59,125 bases of DNA from assembly GCA_046727955.1 (NCBI GenBank), contig JBKPDO010000235.1, positions 1 through 59,125 on the forward strand. The letters are read 5' to 3'. The DNA is from DASVXQ01 sp046727955. GTDB taxonomy: Bacteria; Actinomycetota; CALGFH01. Position 1 is the stretch's first letter, and every line of letters starts with the position of its first letter. Made by a program: the position numbers and the translations under genes. Of this stretch, positions 45,187 through 54,006 are shown in pieces. The notes beneath the pieces are model-generated. The model was not told where the DNA came from. It saw only the letters and a program-made list of their open reading frames with translations, and did not search any database.

Positions 45187-46625
45187 AGCTGCTCGCCATC
45201 GACCAGGGGACCTCGGCCACCAAGGCGCTCGTCGTCTCCACGGACGGCGGCGTGCTCGCCGACGCCGAGGTCCCCGTCCACCCCGCCGCCACCCCGGGCG
45301 GCGGGGTGGAGCAGGACCCCGAGGAGCTGTACGACTCGGTGCTGGAGGCGGGCGGCCGCGCCCTCGCCGCCGCCGGCGAGCCGGTCGGCGCGATCGGCCT
45401 GGCCAACCAGGGCGAGACCGTGCTGGCCTGGGACCGTGCCTCTGGCCGGCCGCTGTCCCAGGCGCTGTCCTGGCAGGACCGGCGGGCGGCCAGCGTGACC
45501 GAGCGGCTCGGCGACCACGGGGCGCGGCTCCTGGAGCTGACCGGCCTGCCGCTGGACCCTTACTTCGCCGCCCCCAAGATCACCTGGCTGCGGGAGCACC
45601 TCACCGGCGACGGTGTGGCCACCACCACCGACGCTTGGCTGCTCCACCGGCTCACCGGCGCGTTCGTGACCGACGCGGCCACCGCCTCCCGCACCCTGTT
45701 GCTCGACCTCGACCGCGTCGAGTGGTCGCCGCAGGCCTGCGAGGTCTTCGGGGTCGCGCCCGAGGAGCTGCCCGCGGTCACCGGCTGCGCCGAGCCGGTG
45801 GGGGAGACGCGCGTGTTCGGCGGCGCGGGCCTGCCGGTCGCCGGCCTGGCCGTCGACCAGCAGGCCGCCCTGTTCGCCGAGGCCTGCCTGCACGCCGGCG
45901 AGGCAAAGTGCACCTACGGGACGGGCGCCTTCCTGCTCGCCACCGTCGGTCAGCGGCCCAAGCGGTCCGCGAACCAGCTGGTTGCCTGCGTCGCCTGGCG
46001 GCTCGGCGCCGAGACCACCTACTGCCTCGACGGCCAGGTGTACACGGTCGGCGCCGCGGTCGGCTGGCTGCGCGAGCTCGGCCTGATCAGCGGCGCGCCC
46101 GACCTCGACCGGCTCGGCGGCACGGCCGGCGCGCTCGGCGAGGCCGGCGGCGCGACCTTCGTGCCGGGCCTGGCCGGGCTCGGCGCCCCGTTCTGGAAGC
46201 CGAACGCTCGCGGCGCGTTCGTCGGCCTGTCGCTCGCCACCAGCCGCGCCCACCTGGTCCGGGCGGTCTGCGAGGGAATCGCCGCCCAGGTGGCCTGGCT
46301 CGCGAGGGCCGCGGGCGACGACCTCGGCAGGTCGCTCGAGCGGCTGCGAGTCGACGGCGGGCTGACCCGCTCGCGGCTGCTCATGCAGCTCCAGGCCGAC
46401 CTGCTGCAGGCGCCGGTCGAGGTCTACCCGTCACCGAACGCGACCGCCCTCGGGGTGGCGGCCCTGGCGCGGCTGGGCACCGGCGAGGTCGCCGATGCCG
46501 AGGTCGCGACCGGCGGCTGGTCGCCGGCGGCCACCTACGAGCCGCTTGTGTCCGCTGACGAGGCCGAGGCGCGGCTACGGCGCTGGCGCCAGGCGGCCGA
46601 GGCCACCTCCGAGCTGAGCGGCTGA
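45183..46625 (+). CDS. GlpK-like FGGY-family kinase, substrate unknown
   Basis: A 480-residue FGGY kinase close to glycerol kinase: LLAIDQGTSATKALVVSTDG, SWQDRRAASV, VAGLAVDQQAALFAEACLHA, KCTYGTGAFLL and PGLAGLGAPFWKPNARGAFV. Compared with E. coli GlpK, catalytic Asp245 (here D225), Glu84 (E78) and Tyr135 (Y127) are kept, but the glycerol-binding Arg83 is Gly77 (NQGET for NQRET). The pocket is therefore altered and a substrate other than glycerol is likely. The GTG start overlaps the permease stop; the next gene starts 4 nt after its stop. Confidence 0.85.
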   Translation: MKLLAIDQGTSATKALVVSTDGGVLADAEVPVHPAATPGGGVEQDPEELYDSVLEAGGRALAAAGEPVGAIGLANQGETVLAWDRASGRPLSQALSWQDRRAASVTERLGDHGARLLELTGLPLDPYFAAPKITWLREHLTGDGVATTTDAWLLHRLTGAFVTDAATASRTLLLDLDRVEWSPQACEVFGVAPEELPAVTGCAEPVGETRVFGGAGLPVAGLAVDQQAALFAEACLHAGEAKCTYGTGAFLLATVGQRPKRSANQLVACVAWRLGAETTYCLDGQVYTVGAAVGWLRELGLISGAPDLDRLGGTAGALGEAGGATFVPGLAGLGAPFWKPNARGAFVGLSLATSRAHLVRAVCEGIAAQVAWLARAAGDDLGRSLERLRVDGGLTRSRLLMQLQADLLQAPVEVYPSPNATALGVAALARLGTGEVADAEVATGGWSPAATYEPLVSADEAEARLRRWRQAAEATSELSG

Positions 46626-46628
46626 GCC

Positions 46629-48047
46629 GTGGCCGACCCAGCCGGCGGCTACGACGTCGCCATCGTCGGGGCTGGCGTCGTCGGCGCGGCCATCGCCCGC
46701 GAGCTGGCCCACTACCGGCTCACCTGCGCGCTGCTGGAGGCGAGCCCGGACGTCGGGGCGGGCACCAGCAAGGCGAACACCGCCATCTGGCACACCGGCT
46801 TCGACGCCAAACCGGGCAGCTTGGAGGCGCGTTTGGTCCGCCGCGGCCACCAGCTCCTCGCCGAACAGGCGCCAGCGCTCGGCGTTCCGCTGGAGCGGAC
46901 CGGCGCCCTGCTGGTGGCCTGGGACCCTGAGCAGCTCGCCGCCCTGCCGGGCATCCGCGCGCGAGCCGCCGCCAACGGCTACACGGAAGTGCGGCCACTG
47001 CCGGTCGAGGAGCTGTACCAGCTGGAGCCGGGGCTCGGGCCCGGCGCCCTCGGCGCCCTCCAGATCCCCGGCGAGGGCATCCTCTGCCCCTGGACGCTGC
47101 CACTCGCCCTTGCCACCGAGGCGGTCGCGGGCGGGGTCGAGCTGCGCCTGGAGACCCTGGTCACCGGGGTCGCGCCCGGCCCGGGAGGCGAGCACGAGCT
47201 GGCGACGCCGGCCGGGCCGGTCCGCGCCCGCTGGGTGGTCAACGCGGCTGGGCTGCGGGCCGACGAGGTGGACCGGATGTTCGGCCACGCCGGCTTCACC
47301 GTCACCCCGCGCCGCGGTCAGCTCGTGGTCTTCGACAAGCTCGCCCGGCCGCTGCTGCGCCACGTCCTGCTGCCGGTGCCGACCGCCACGACAAAGGGCG
47401 TCCTGGTCGCCCCGACCGTATACGGCAACGTGCTGCTCGGCCCGACCGCCGAGGACCTGGGCGACAAGAGCGACACGGCCTCCACCGCCGGCGGGCTGGC
47501 TGGCCTGCTCGACAAGGGCGCCCGTATCCTGCCCGGACTGCTCGCCGAGGAGGTCACGGCGGTCTACGCCGGGCTGCGGGCCGCGACCGAGCACAGTGAC
47601 TACCAGATCGCCGTCCACGGCGGTCAGCGGTACGCCTGCGTGGGCGGCATCCGCTCGACCGGCCTGTCGGCGTCACTGGCCATCGCCGAGCACGTCGCCG
47701 GCGAGCTGGGCCGGGCCGGCCTGCGGCCGGAGCCGAGGCCCCACGTCGAGCGGGTCCGGATGCCGAACATCGGCGAGGCGTTCCCGCGCCCCTACCGCTC
47801 GCCGGCGGCGATCGCCGCCAACCCCGACTACGGCCGCATCGTCTGCCACTGCGAGCGGGTCAGCCGCGGCGAGCTGCTCGACGCCGCGGTCAGCACCATC
47901 CCGCCACGCGACCTGGACGGCCTGCGCCGCCGGACCCGCGCTCTGCTCGGCCGCTGCCAGGGCTTCTACTGTCTCGCCGAGGTCGCCAGCCTGTTCGCCG
48001 AGGCCACTGGCCGGACCGTCGCCGACGTGCTGCGGGTGCCACGGTGA
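46629..48047 (+). CDS. GlpA-like FAD-dependent oxidase with C-terminal BFD [2Fe-2S] domain
   Basis: A 472-residue protein. Residues 8-370 are a DAO-type FAD oxidoreductase: VAIVGAGVVGAAIARELAHY (FAD), WVVNAAGLRADEVDRMFGHA, TPRRGQLVVFDK and VGGIRSTGLSASLAIAEHVA. Residues about 400-450 are a BFD-like [2Fe-2S] domain with CHCERVSRGEL and RCQGFYC, four Cys in the CxC...CxxxxC arrangement. This is the GlpA (anaerobic glycerol-3-phosphate dehydrogenase subunit A) architecture. It would oxidise the phosphorylated product of the kinase. GTG start; it overlaps the next gene by 4 nt. Confidence 0.85.
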   Translation: MADPAGGYDVAIVGAGVVGAAIARELAHYRLTCALLEASPDVGAGTSKANTAIWHTGFDAKPGSLEARLVRRGHQLLAEQAPALGVPLERTGALLVAWDPEQLAALPGIRARAAANGYTEVRPLPVEELYQLEPGLGPGALGALQIPGEGILCPWTLPLALATEAVAGGVELRLETLVTGVAPGPGGEHELATPAGPVRARWVVNAAGLRADEVDRMFGHAGFTVTPRRGQLVVFDKLARPLLRHVLLPVPTATTKGVLVAPTVYGNVLLGPTAEDLGDKSDTASTAGGLAGLLDKGARILPGLLAEEVTAVYAGLRAATEHSDYQIAVHGGQRYACVGGIRSTGLSASLAIAEHVAGELGRAGLRPEPRPHVERVRMPNIGEAFPRPYRSPAAIAANPDYGRIVCHCERVSRGELLDAAVSTIPPRDLDGLRRRTRALLGRCQGFYCLAEVASLFAEATGRTVADVLRVPR

Positions 48048-49297
48048 ACCCGGTGCGCGACGTCGACGTGCTGGTGGTCGGCGCCGGGCCGGCGGGCCTG
48101 GCGGCCGCGGCCGAGCTGGGCCGGCTCGGAGTTGGCCGGGTGCTGGTCGTCGACCGGGAGCGGGCCGCCGGCGGCGTGCCGAGGCACACCGACCACACCG
48201 GCTTCGGCCTGCGCGACCTGCGCCGGTGCGTGCCCGGCCCGCGCTACGCGGCCGCCTGGGTCGAGCGGGCCGAGCGCGCCGGCGCCGAGCTGCGCACCGG
48301 CACGACCGTCACGGGCTGGACGCCCGGCCCCCCGATCGCGGCCGAGCTGACTGGCCCGGACGGCCTCCGCACGGTGGCGGCTGGGGCGCTGCTGCTCGCC
48401 ACCGGCTGCCGCGAGCGGCCCCGGCCCGCCCGGCTGGTACCGGGCAGTCGTCCGCTAGGCGTGCTCACCACCGGGGCGTTGCAACAGCTCGTCCATCTCT
48501 CCCGGCAGCCGGTGGGCCGCCGGGCGGTGATCGTCGGCGCCGAGCACGTCAGCTTCTCGGCCCTGCTCACCCTCGCCCACGCTGGCGCCTCGGTCGCCGC
48601 CTTGGTCACCGAGATGCCGAGGCACCAGACGTTCGCGGCCTTCCGGGCCGCCGCGGCGCTGCGCTGGCCGCGGACGCCGGTGCTCACCTGCACGCGGGTC
48701 AGCGCCATCCGCGGCCGGGACCGGGTCGAGGCGGTAGAGCTCACCGACCTCGCCTCCGGGGCGGTCCGCCGCGTGGCCTGCGACACGGTCGTGTTCACCG
48801 GCGACTGGATCCCCGACCACGAGCTTGCCCGCCTGGCCGGCTTGGCGATGGACCCTGGCAGCCGGGGGCCGCTGGTCGACCAGCGGCTGCGCACCTCTAT
48901 CCCAGGGGTGTTCGCCGCCGGCAACCTGCTCCACGGCGCCGAGACCGCCGACGTGGCCGCGCTGGAGGGCCGCCACGCGGCCGCTGCCGTCCGCGCCCAC
49001 CTTGCGGGGGCGCCCTGGCGGCAGCGGCGGCTGCTGCGGCTCGTCGGCGGCTCGCCACTCCAGTTCGTGGTGCCCGGCATGGTCGATCCGCTCGCCGGCC
49101 AGCCGCCTCGCGGCCGTTTCGTGCTCCGTACCGTGGAGCCGCGGGACCGTGCCCGCCTGGAGGTCCGTCAGGGTGGCCGGGTCCTCGCCAGCCGCCGCGC
49201 CACCCGCCTGGTGCCGGCCCGCTCGATCGCCCTGCCCGCCGGGTGGCTCGCCCGGGTCACCGCTGACGGCGGCGACCTCGAGGTCCAGGTGGTCTGA
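48044..49297 (+). CDS. Pyridine-nucleotide/FAD oxidoreductase, partner of the GlpA-like enzyme
   Basis: A 417-residue flavoprotein: VLVVGAGPAGLAAAAELGRL for FAD, LLLATGCRERPRPARLVPGS, AVIVGAEHVSFSALLTLAHA for the second nucleotide (with G-A-E in place of G-x-G, so NAD(P)H binding is doubtful), and SIPGVFAAGNLLHGAETAD. Paired DAO-BFD and such flavoproteins occur in Thermotoga-type glycerol-phosphate operons and in opine or hydrogen-cyanide dehydrogenase complexes. It likely accepts electrons from the upstream enzyme. Last gene of the operon. Confidence 0.8.
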   Translation: MNPVRDVDVLVVGAGPAGLAAAAELGRLGVGRVLVVDRERAAGGVPRHTDHTGFGLRDLRRCVPGPRYAAAWVERAERAGAELRTGTTVTGWTPGPPIAAELTGPDGLRTVAAGALLLATGCRERPRPARLVPGSRPLGVLTTGALQQLVHLSRQPVGRRAVIVGAEHVSFSALLTLAHAGASVAALVTEMPRHQTFAAFRAAAALRWPRTPVLTCTRVSAIRGRDRVEAVELTDLASGAVRRVACDTVVFTGDWIPDHELARLAGLAMDPGSRGPLVDQRLRTSIPGVFAAGNLLHGAETADVAALEGRHAAAAVRAHLAGAPWRQRRLLRLVGGSPLQFVVPGMVDPLAGQPPRGRFVLRTVEPRDRARLEVRQGGRVLASRRATRLVPARSIALPAGWLARVTADGGDLEVQVV

Positions 49298-49381
49298 GTC
49301 GCGGAGCAGGCCAGAGGGCGCCGGTACTCCCGGCGGAGTAGGTGGGATGGCCCTCTCGCGGGCGATGACGTGCGCGGATGA

Positions 49382-50584
49382 ATGGCATACCTTGACGCCA
49401 TGAGGACGAATGACGCCACTGAATGGCCCGCGCACGCCTGGCTGGGCTGGCGTCGCGGTGGCGGGAACCCGCTGTGGCTCTCGGTCAAGGTCGGGATTCC
49501 CCAGGTGCTGTTTACCCTCCTGGCGTCCCGCAACTACGCCCATACCGGCCGCCTGCGCCTGGACGCGCTGGCGTTCGCGCTGCTCGTCGTCGGCCCGGTC
49601 GCGCTGGCGTGGCGGCGGCGCCATCCGGTGGCGGTGCTGGCCGTCAATCTCGCGGCGACCGAGGCGTACTACCTATTTGGCTATGCGTGGGGGCCGGCCT
49701 TCCTGAGCCTTGCGGTGGCGTTCTGGGTCACGGTGAGCGCGGGCCAGCGGCTGCCGGCGTGGATCGCCGCCGGCGTCGGCTACGTCTCGTATTTCAGCCT
49801 GGCGTTGCTGGTCGGCCGGTCGCCGCGGCCCGGCATCGCCAACGCCGTGGCCGTGGCCGCCTGGCTGCTGCTGGTGCTGGTCGTGGGCGAGGTGGCGCGG
49901 GTGCGCCAGGAGCAGGCCGCCGAGGTCAGGCGCAGCCGCGAGGAGGAGGCCCGGCGTCGGGCCAGCGAGGAGCGCCTGCGCATCGCCCGTGAGCTGCACG
50001 ACGTGATGGCGCATAACATCTCGCTGATCAACGTCCAGGCCAGCACCGCGCTGCACCTGATCGACGAGCGGCCCGAGCAGGCCCGCACCGCGCTGGCCGC
50101 GATCAAGCAGGCGAGCAAGGAGACGCTGGGCGAGCTGCGCTCGGTGCTGGACATCCTGCGCCAGCCTGCCGAGGAGGCGCCGCGCGCGCCCACGCCGAGC
50201 CTGACCCGCCTCGACGACCTGGTCTCCAAGGTGCGAGCGGCCGGCCTGGAAGTGCTGACCAAGGTGGAGGGCGACCCGCGCCCGCTGCCGGCGCCGGTCG
50301 ACCTGGCGGCCTTCCGGATCGTGCAGGAGGCGCTCACCAACGTCCGTCGTCACGCCGGCCCCGCAACCGCGACGGTGCGGGTGACCTATGGCGAGCGCGA
50401 CCTCACCGTGCAGATCTCCGACGACGGCCGCGGCGACCCCGCCGACGGGACCGCTGGGGCCGGCGCCGGGATTGCGGGCATGCGCGAGCGGATGGCAGCG
50501 CTCGGCGGTGAGCTGGCGGCCGGCCCGCTCCCGGAGGGCGGGTTCCAGGTGCTGGCCCGCCTGCCGCTGGACGGTGGTGCGTGA
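49382..50584 (+). CDS. NarL-type sensor histidine kinase
   Basis: A 400-residue kinase. Residues 35-170 contain about five hydrophobic segments with very short loops, an intramembrane-sensing layout. A coiled stretch leads to the HisKA_3 box ERLRIARELHDVMAHNISLI with phospho-acceptor His206. The ATPase domain has FRIVQEALTNVRRHA (N box) and GAGIAGMRERM (G box). Start uncertain between ATG 49382 and ATG 49400; neither has a strong Shine-Dalgarno. It is followed without a gap by its response regulator. Confidence 0.9.
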   Translation: MAYLDAMRTNDATEWPAHAWLGWRRGGGNPLWLSVKVGIPQVLFTLLASRNYAHTGRLRLDALAFALLVVGPVALAWRRRHPVAVLAVNLAATEAYYLFGYAWGPAFLSLAVAFWVTVSAGQRLPAWIAAGVGYVSYFSLALLVGRSPRPGIANAVAVAAWLLLVLVVGEVARVRQEQAAEVRRSREEEARRRASEERLRIARELHDVMAHNISLINVQASTALHLIDERPEQARTALAAIKQASKETLGELRSVLDILRQPAEEAPRAPTPSLTRLDDLVSKVRAAGLEVLTKVEGDPRPLPAPVDLAAFRIVQEALTNVRRHAGPATATVRVTYGERDLTVQISDDGRGDPADGTAGAGAGIAGMRERMAALGGELAAGPLPEGGFQVLARLPLDGGA

Positions 50585-51378
50585 TGCCGTCGGGGCAGGG
50601 AGCCGGGGAGCGGCAGAGTGTCCGGGGGGCTCCTGAGCGAGGCCCGGACCAGGGCGCCACCCAACGAAGTAATGCCGAGCGCAGCCCCCCGGTAGATACC
50701 ACCAGCGGGGGGGTGATCCGCGTGCTGCTCGCCGACGACCAGGTGCTGGTGCGGGCGGGGTTCCGCGCGCTGCTCGACGCGCAGCGGGACATCGAGGTGG
50801 TCGGTGAGGCTGGCGACGGCGAGGAGGCGGTGCGGCTCGCCCGGGCTCTGGTGCCCGACGTGGTGCTCATGGACATCCGCATGCCGGGGATGGACGGGCT
50901 CGCCGCCACCCGCGCGATCGCCGCTGAGGAGCGGTTGGACGCCGTGCGGATCGTCATCCTCACCACCTTTGACCTGGACGAGTACGTGTTCGAGGCGCTG
51001 CGCGTCGGCGCCAGCGGCTTCCTGGTCAAGGACACTGAGCCGGCGGACCTGATCGGCGCGGTGCGGGCGGTCGCGCGTGGCGACGCGCTGCTGTCGCCCA
51101 GCGTCACCCGGCGGCTGATCGCGGAGTTCGCGGCGCGCTCCAAGGAGCCTCGCCCCACGCACGAGCTGGATGCGCTGACCGACCGAGAGCGCGAGGTGAT
51201 GGCGCTGGTGGCGGCGGGGCTGTCGAACGAGGAGATCGCCGAGCGGCTGGTGGTGAGCCCGGCCACGGCCAAGACGCACGTCAGCCGGGCGATGGTGAAG
51301 CTCAACGCCCGCGACCGCGCTCAGCTGGTGGTGTTCGCCTACGAGTCCGGCCTGGTCCGCCCCGGCTGGCTGGAATGA
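50581..51378 (+). CDS. NarL/LuxR-family response regulator
   Basis: A 265-residue regulator. The receiver begins near residue 46 (VIRVLLADDQVLVRAGFRAL) with acidic pair D52/D53, phospho-acceptor D98 (VVLMDIRMPGMDG) and Lys150. The LuxR helix-turn-helix is LTDREREVMALVAAGLSNEE IAERL and TAKTHVSRAMVKL. The first 45 residues have no homology, so GTG at 50713, behind a G-rich stretch, may be the true start. Forms a pair with the kinase just upstream. Confidence 0.9.
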   Translation: MMPSGQGAGERQSVRGAPERGPDQGATQRSNAERSPPVDTTSGGVIRVLLADDQVLVRAGFRALLDAQRDIEVVGEAGDGEEAVRLARALVPDVVLMDIRMPGMDGLAATRAIAAEERLDAVRIVILTTFDLDEYVFEALRVGASGFLVKDTEPADLIGAVRAVARGDALLSPSVTRRLIAEFAARSKEPRPTHELDALTDREREVMALVAAGLSNEEIAERLVVSPATAKTHVSRAMVKLNARDRAQLVVFAYESGLVRPGWLE

Positions 51379-51379
51379 G

Positions 51380-51865
51380 TCAGCTGATCCCGCGGCGGCG
51401 GAGGATCTCCTCCACCTCAGAGAAGTCGTCGTCCGGTGCGGCGGCCGCCTGCTTGCGGGCGGGCTCGACAGCGCGACGGTCGGCGGGCGCGACCCCTCGC
51501 CGGGAGGCGGGGGCATCCGAGGCCGGGGGCTTGACCGCTCGCCCGCGGCCGCGGGTGGACGTCCGGCGCCGCAGCGTGCCCGAGAGCATGAACAGCACCA
51601 GCGCGAAGCCCACGACCACGACTCCCGACCAGACGGTCGGCGAGAACACGAAGCCGCCGACCCAGTCCGCCACCGCCGTGCCGATGCGCCAGAGCATCTT
51701 CACGACGCCGGTCAGGTAGGCCGCCAGCGGCAGCAGCGACCAGGCGGCGCCGCGCATGCCAGCGGCCACCCCGCGGCGGCGCCATGCCAGCCAGCTCGCC
51801 ACCAGGCCGAGCCCGGTCAGGCCGGCGCACAGCGGAAACCACGCCACCTTGTCGAAGCCAGACAT
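51380..51865 (-). CDS. Actinobacterial three- or four-helix membrane protein
   Basis: A 161-residue protein. About four hydrophobic segments (VAWFPLCAGLTGLGLVASWL, WSLLPLAAYLTGVVKMLWRI, SGVVVVGFALVLFMLSG) are followed by a basic, Pro/Ala-rich cytosolic tail of about 60 residues ending EVEEILRRRGIS. I know such proteins only as conserved hypothetical membrane proteins of actinobacteria. Start taken as ATG 51865; ATG 51874 adds three residues. It meets the response regulator gene tail to tail with 1 nt between. Confidence 0.7.
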   Translation of the reverse strand: MSGFDKVAWFPLCAGLTGLGLVASWLAWRRRGVAAGMRGAAWSLLPLAAYLTGVVKMLWRIGTAVADWVGGFVFSPTVWSGVVVVGFALVLFMLSGTLRRRTSTRGRGRAVKPPASDAPASRRGVAPADRRAVEPARKQAAAAPDDDFSEVEEILRRRGIS

Positions 51866-52012
51866 GCCCCACACCTCTCAGCCGCTCAGCCCCCAGGGAG
51901 CTCCTTCTGACTATGGTTACACGTCCACGCCCCGTACGCCCGCCGCTGGGGCTGTTGAGCAAGCCTCGCGGCGATGCCATCATCGCCGCACAGTGAGAGA
52001 AGGGGACAATCC

Positions 52013-52954
52013 GTGGCAGGAGATGGGCGGGAGGGGTTCCGGGTCGCGTTCGTGCTCGGCGGCGGCGGGGTCATGGGCGCGCACGAGGTCGGCATGCTGC
52101 AGGCGCTGGCCGAGGCCGGGATCAGGCCGGACCTGGTCCTGGGGACCTCGGTCGGCGCGCTGAACGGCGTGTTCGTGGCGGCCGACCCGGACGCTCCCCT
52201 GAAGACGTTGCTGCGGGTCTGGCGCGACGGCGCCGCGACCGAGGCGTTCCGCGGCTCGATGCTCGGGCGCGTGGCGACGCTGGCGCGATCCGGCACCCAC
52301 CTGCACTCCAACGAGCCGCTGCGAAGGCTGCTCCGTGAGCTGCTGCCGGTCAACCGGATCGAGGATCTGGCCGTGCCATTCCAGTGCGTCGCCGCCAGCA
52401 TCGAGCAGGCCTCCGCGCACTGGTTCACCAGCGGGCCGGTGGTGCCGGCGGTGCTCGCCTCCGCGGCGGTGCCTGGCCTGCTGCCGCCGGTGCGGGTAGG
52501 ACGCGAGCACTTCCTCGACGGCGGCCTGGTGCACAGCATCCCGGTCGGCCGCGCCGTGCAGCTCGGCGCCCACGCCGTCTACGTGCTGCACGTGGGCCGG
52601 ATCGAGCGCCCCCTGGGGGTGCCGAAGCGGCCGTGGGAGGTCGGCATGGTCGCGTTCGAGATCGCCCGGCGGCACCGCTTCGCCGAGGAGATGGCCTCGC
52701 TGCCGGCGGGCGTGAAGGTCCACGTGCTGCCAGCCGGGGTCGAGGGGACCTCTCGCGGCGCCGAGCGGTCGCAGCTGCGCTACCGCAATTTCTCGCACGT
52801 CGACGACGACATCGAGCGGGCCTACAAGGCGTCGGCCGCCTACCTCGCCGGGGCGGCCGCGGGATCGAGGGGGCGCAAGAGCCAGGCAAGGGGCGCGGCG
52901 CCGGAGGGCGAGGCAAAGCCGAGCGTCCGCCCTCCAGTGGAAAGGCGGAGGTGA
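52013..52954 (+). CDS. Patatin-like phospholipase
   Basis: A 313-residue patatin-family lipid acyl hydrolase. GGGGVMGAHEVGML is the oxyanion loop, GTSVGALNG holds nucleophile Ser46 and FLDGGLVHSIP the dyad Asp169. A C-terminal Arg-rich tail follows. GTG at 52013 is chosen for AGAGAAGGGG upstream. It likely releases fatty acids from membrane lipids and is coupled by GTGA overlap to an acyltransferase. Confidence 0.85.
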   Translation: MAGDGREGFRVAFVLGGGGVMGAHEVGMLQALAEAGIRPDLVLGTSVGALNGVFVAADPDAPLKTLLRVWRDGAATEAFRGSMLGRVATLARSGTHLHSNEPLRRLLRELLPVNRIEDLAVPFQCVAASIEQASAHWFTSGPVVPAVLASAAVPGLLPPVRVGREHFLDGGLVHSIPVGRAVQLGAHAVYVLHVGRIERPLGVPKRPWEVGMVAFEIARRHRFAEEMASLPAGVKVHVLPAGVEGTSRGAERSQLRYRNFSHVDDDIERAYKASAAYLAGAAAGSRGRKSQARGAAPEGEAKPSVRPPVERRR

Positions 52955-54006
52955 GCGGGATGCCGCCGCCGCGCATCCTGCGGCGCCTGCTGCTGGCGCC
53001 GCTGCTGCCGGTGATCACCGCCGCGCTGATCGTGAGCCTGCCGCTGCTGCTGATCGTCGCCGCGGCGATCTCGCCCAGGCTCCCGGGCCGCTGGCGGGGA
53101 TTGCGGCTGCTGTGGTTCGCGCTGGTGTGGCTGACGCTCGAGTCGGTCGCGCTGCTGGCGTGCCTCGGCCTGTGGGTGGCGAGCGGCTTCGGTGGCCGGC
53201 TGCGCTCTGAGCGGTACCAGGATCGCCACTACGCGCTCATGCGCTGGTTCCTCGCGAGCCTTTTCGGCGTGGCCACGCGGGTCTTCCACCTGAAGGTGGA
53301 GATCGAGGAGCCGGAGCTGACCCGCGAGGAGGCGGCCGCGCGGCTCACCCGCCCGGTGATCGTGCTGAGCCGCCACGCCGGGCCGGGCGACTCGTTCCTG
53401 CTGGTCCACCACCTGCTCACTCGCTACCGGCGGCGGCCGCGCATCGTGATGAAGGCGATGCTGCAGCTCGACCCGGGCCTGGACGTGGTGATCAACCGCC
53501 TGCCGAACGCCTTCGTCCGGCCGGGGCGGGGCGCCGGGGTGATCCGCGAGATCGAGCGGCTGGCCCGGGGACTCGGGCCGCTGGGCGCGCTGGTGATCTT
53601 CCCAGAGGGTGGCAATTTCACCCCGCGGCGCCGGCTCCGTGCGATCGAGCAGCTGGAGCAGCGGCGGCTCCTCGAGGAAGCGGCGCAGGCGCGTGCCATG
53701 GAGCACCTGCTCGCCCCGCGCCCGGGCGGCGCGCTGGCCGCGATCGCCGCCGCGCCAGACGCCGATGTGATCTTCGTCGCCCACACCGGCTTGGAGGACG
53801 TGATCACCGTGGGCGACGTCTGGCGTGCGCTGCCGATGGAGCAGGCGCTGAAGGCGCGCTGGTGGCGCGTGCCCGCGGCCGAGGTGCCGCGCGCCCTCGA
53901 GGTGCAGGAGCAGACCCGCTGGCTCTACGACTGGTGGACGCGGATCGACGCGTGGATCGCGGAGAACCGCCCCGCCGCCGCGCCGCCTCCCCGGATCCCG
54001 ACGTGA
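52951..54006 (+). CDS. Membrane-bound 1-acylglycerol-phosphate-type acyltransferase
   Basis: A 351-residue protein. Two hydrophobic segments near residues 15-80 anchor it. LSRHAGPGDSFLLVHHLL contains the HxxxxD catalytic motif, and LVIFPEGGNFTPRRR the PEG(G) substrate motif of PlsC-like acyltransferases. A long C-terminal region (KARWWRVPAAEVPRALEVQE) is less common. Its GTG overlaps the patatin stop and its stop overlaps the DUF456 start. It may re-acylate lysophospholipid produced by the patatin. Confidence 0.85.
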   Translation: MSGMPPPRILRRLLLAPLLPVITAALIVSLPLLLIVAAAISPRLPGRWRGLRLLWFALVWLTLESVALLACLGLWVASGFGGRLRSERYQDRHYALMRWFLASLFGVATRVFHLKVEIEEPELTREEAAARLTRPVIVLSRHAGPGDSFLLVHHLLTRYRRRPRIVMKAMLQLDPGLDVVINRLPNAFVRPGRGAGVIREIERLARGLGPLGALVIFPEGGNFTPRRRLRAIEQLEQRRLLEEAAQARAMEHLLAPRPGGALAAIAAAPDADVIFVAHTGLEDVITVGDVWRALPMEQALKARWWRVPAAEVPRALEVQEQTRWLYDWWTRIDAWIAENRPAAAPPPRIPT

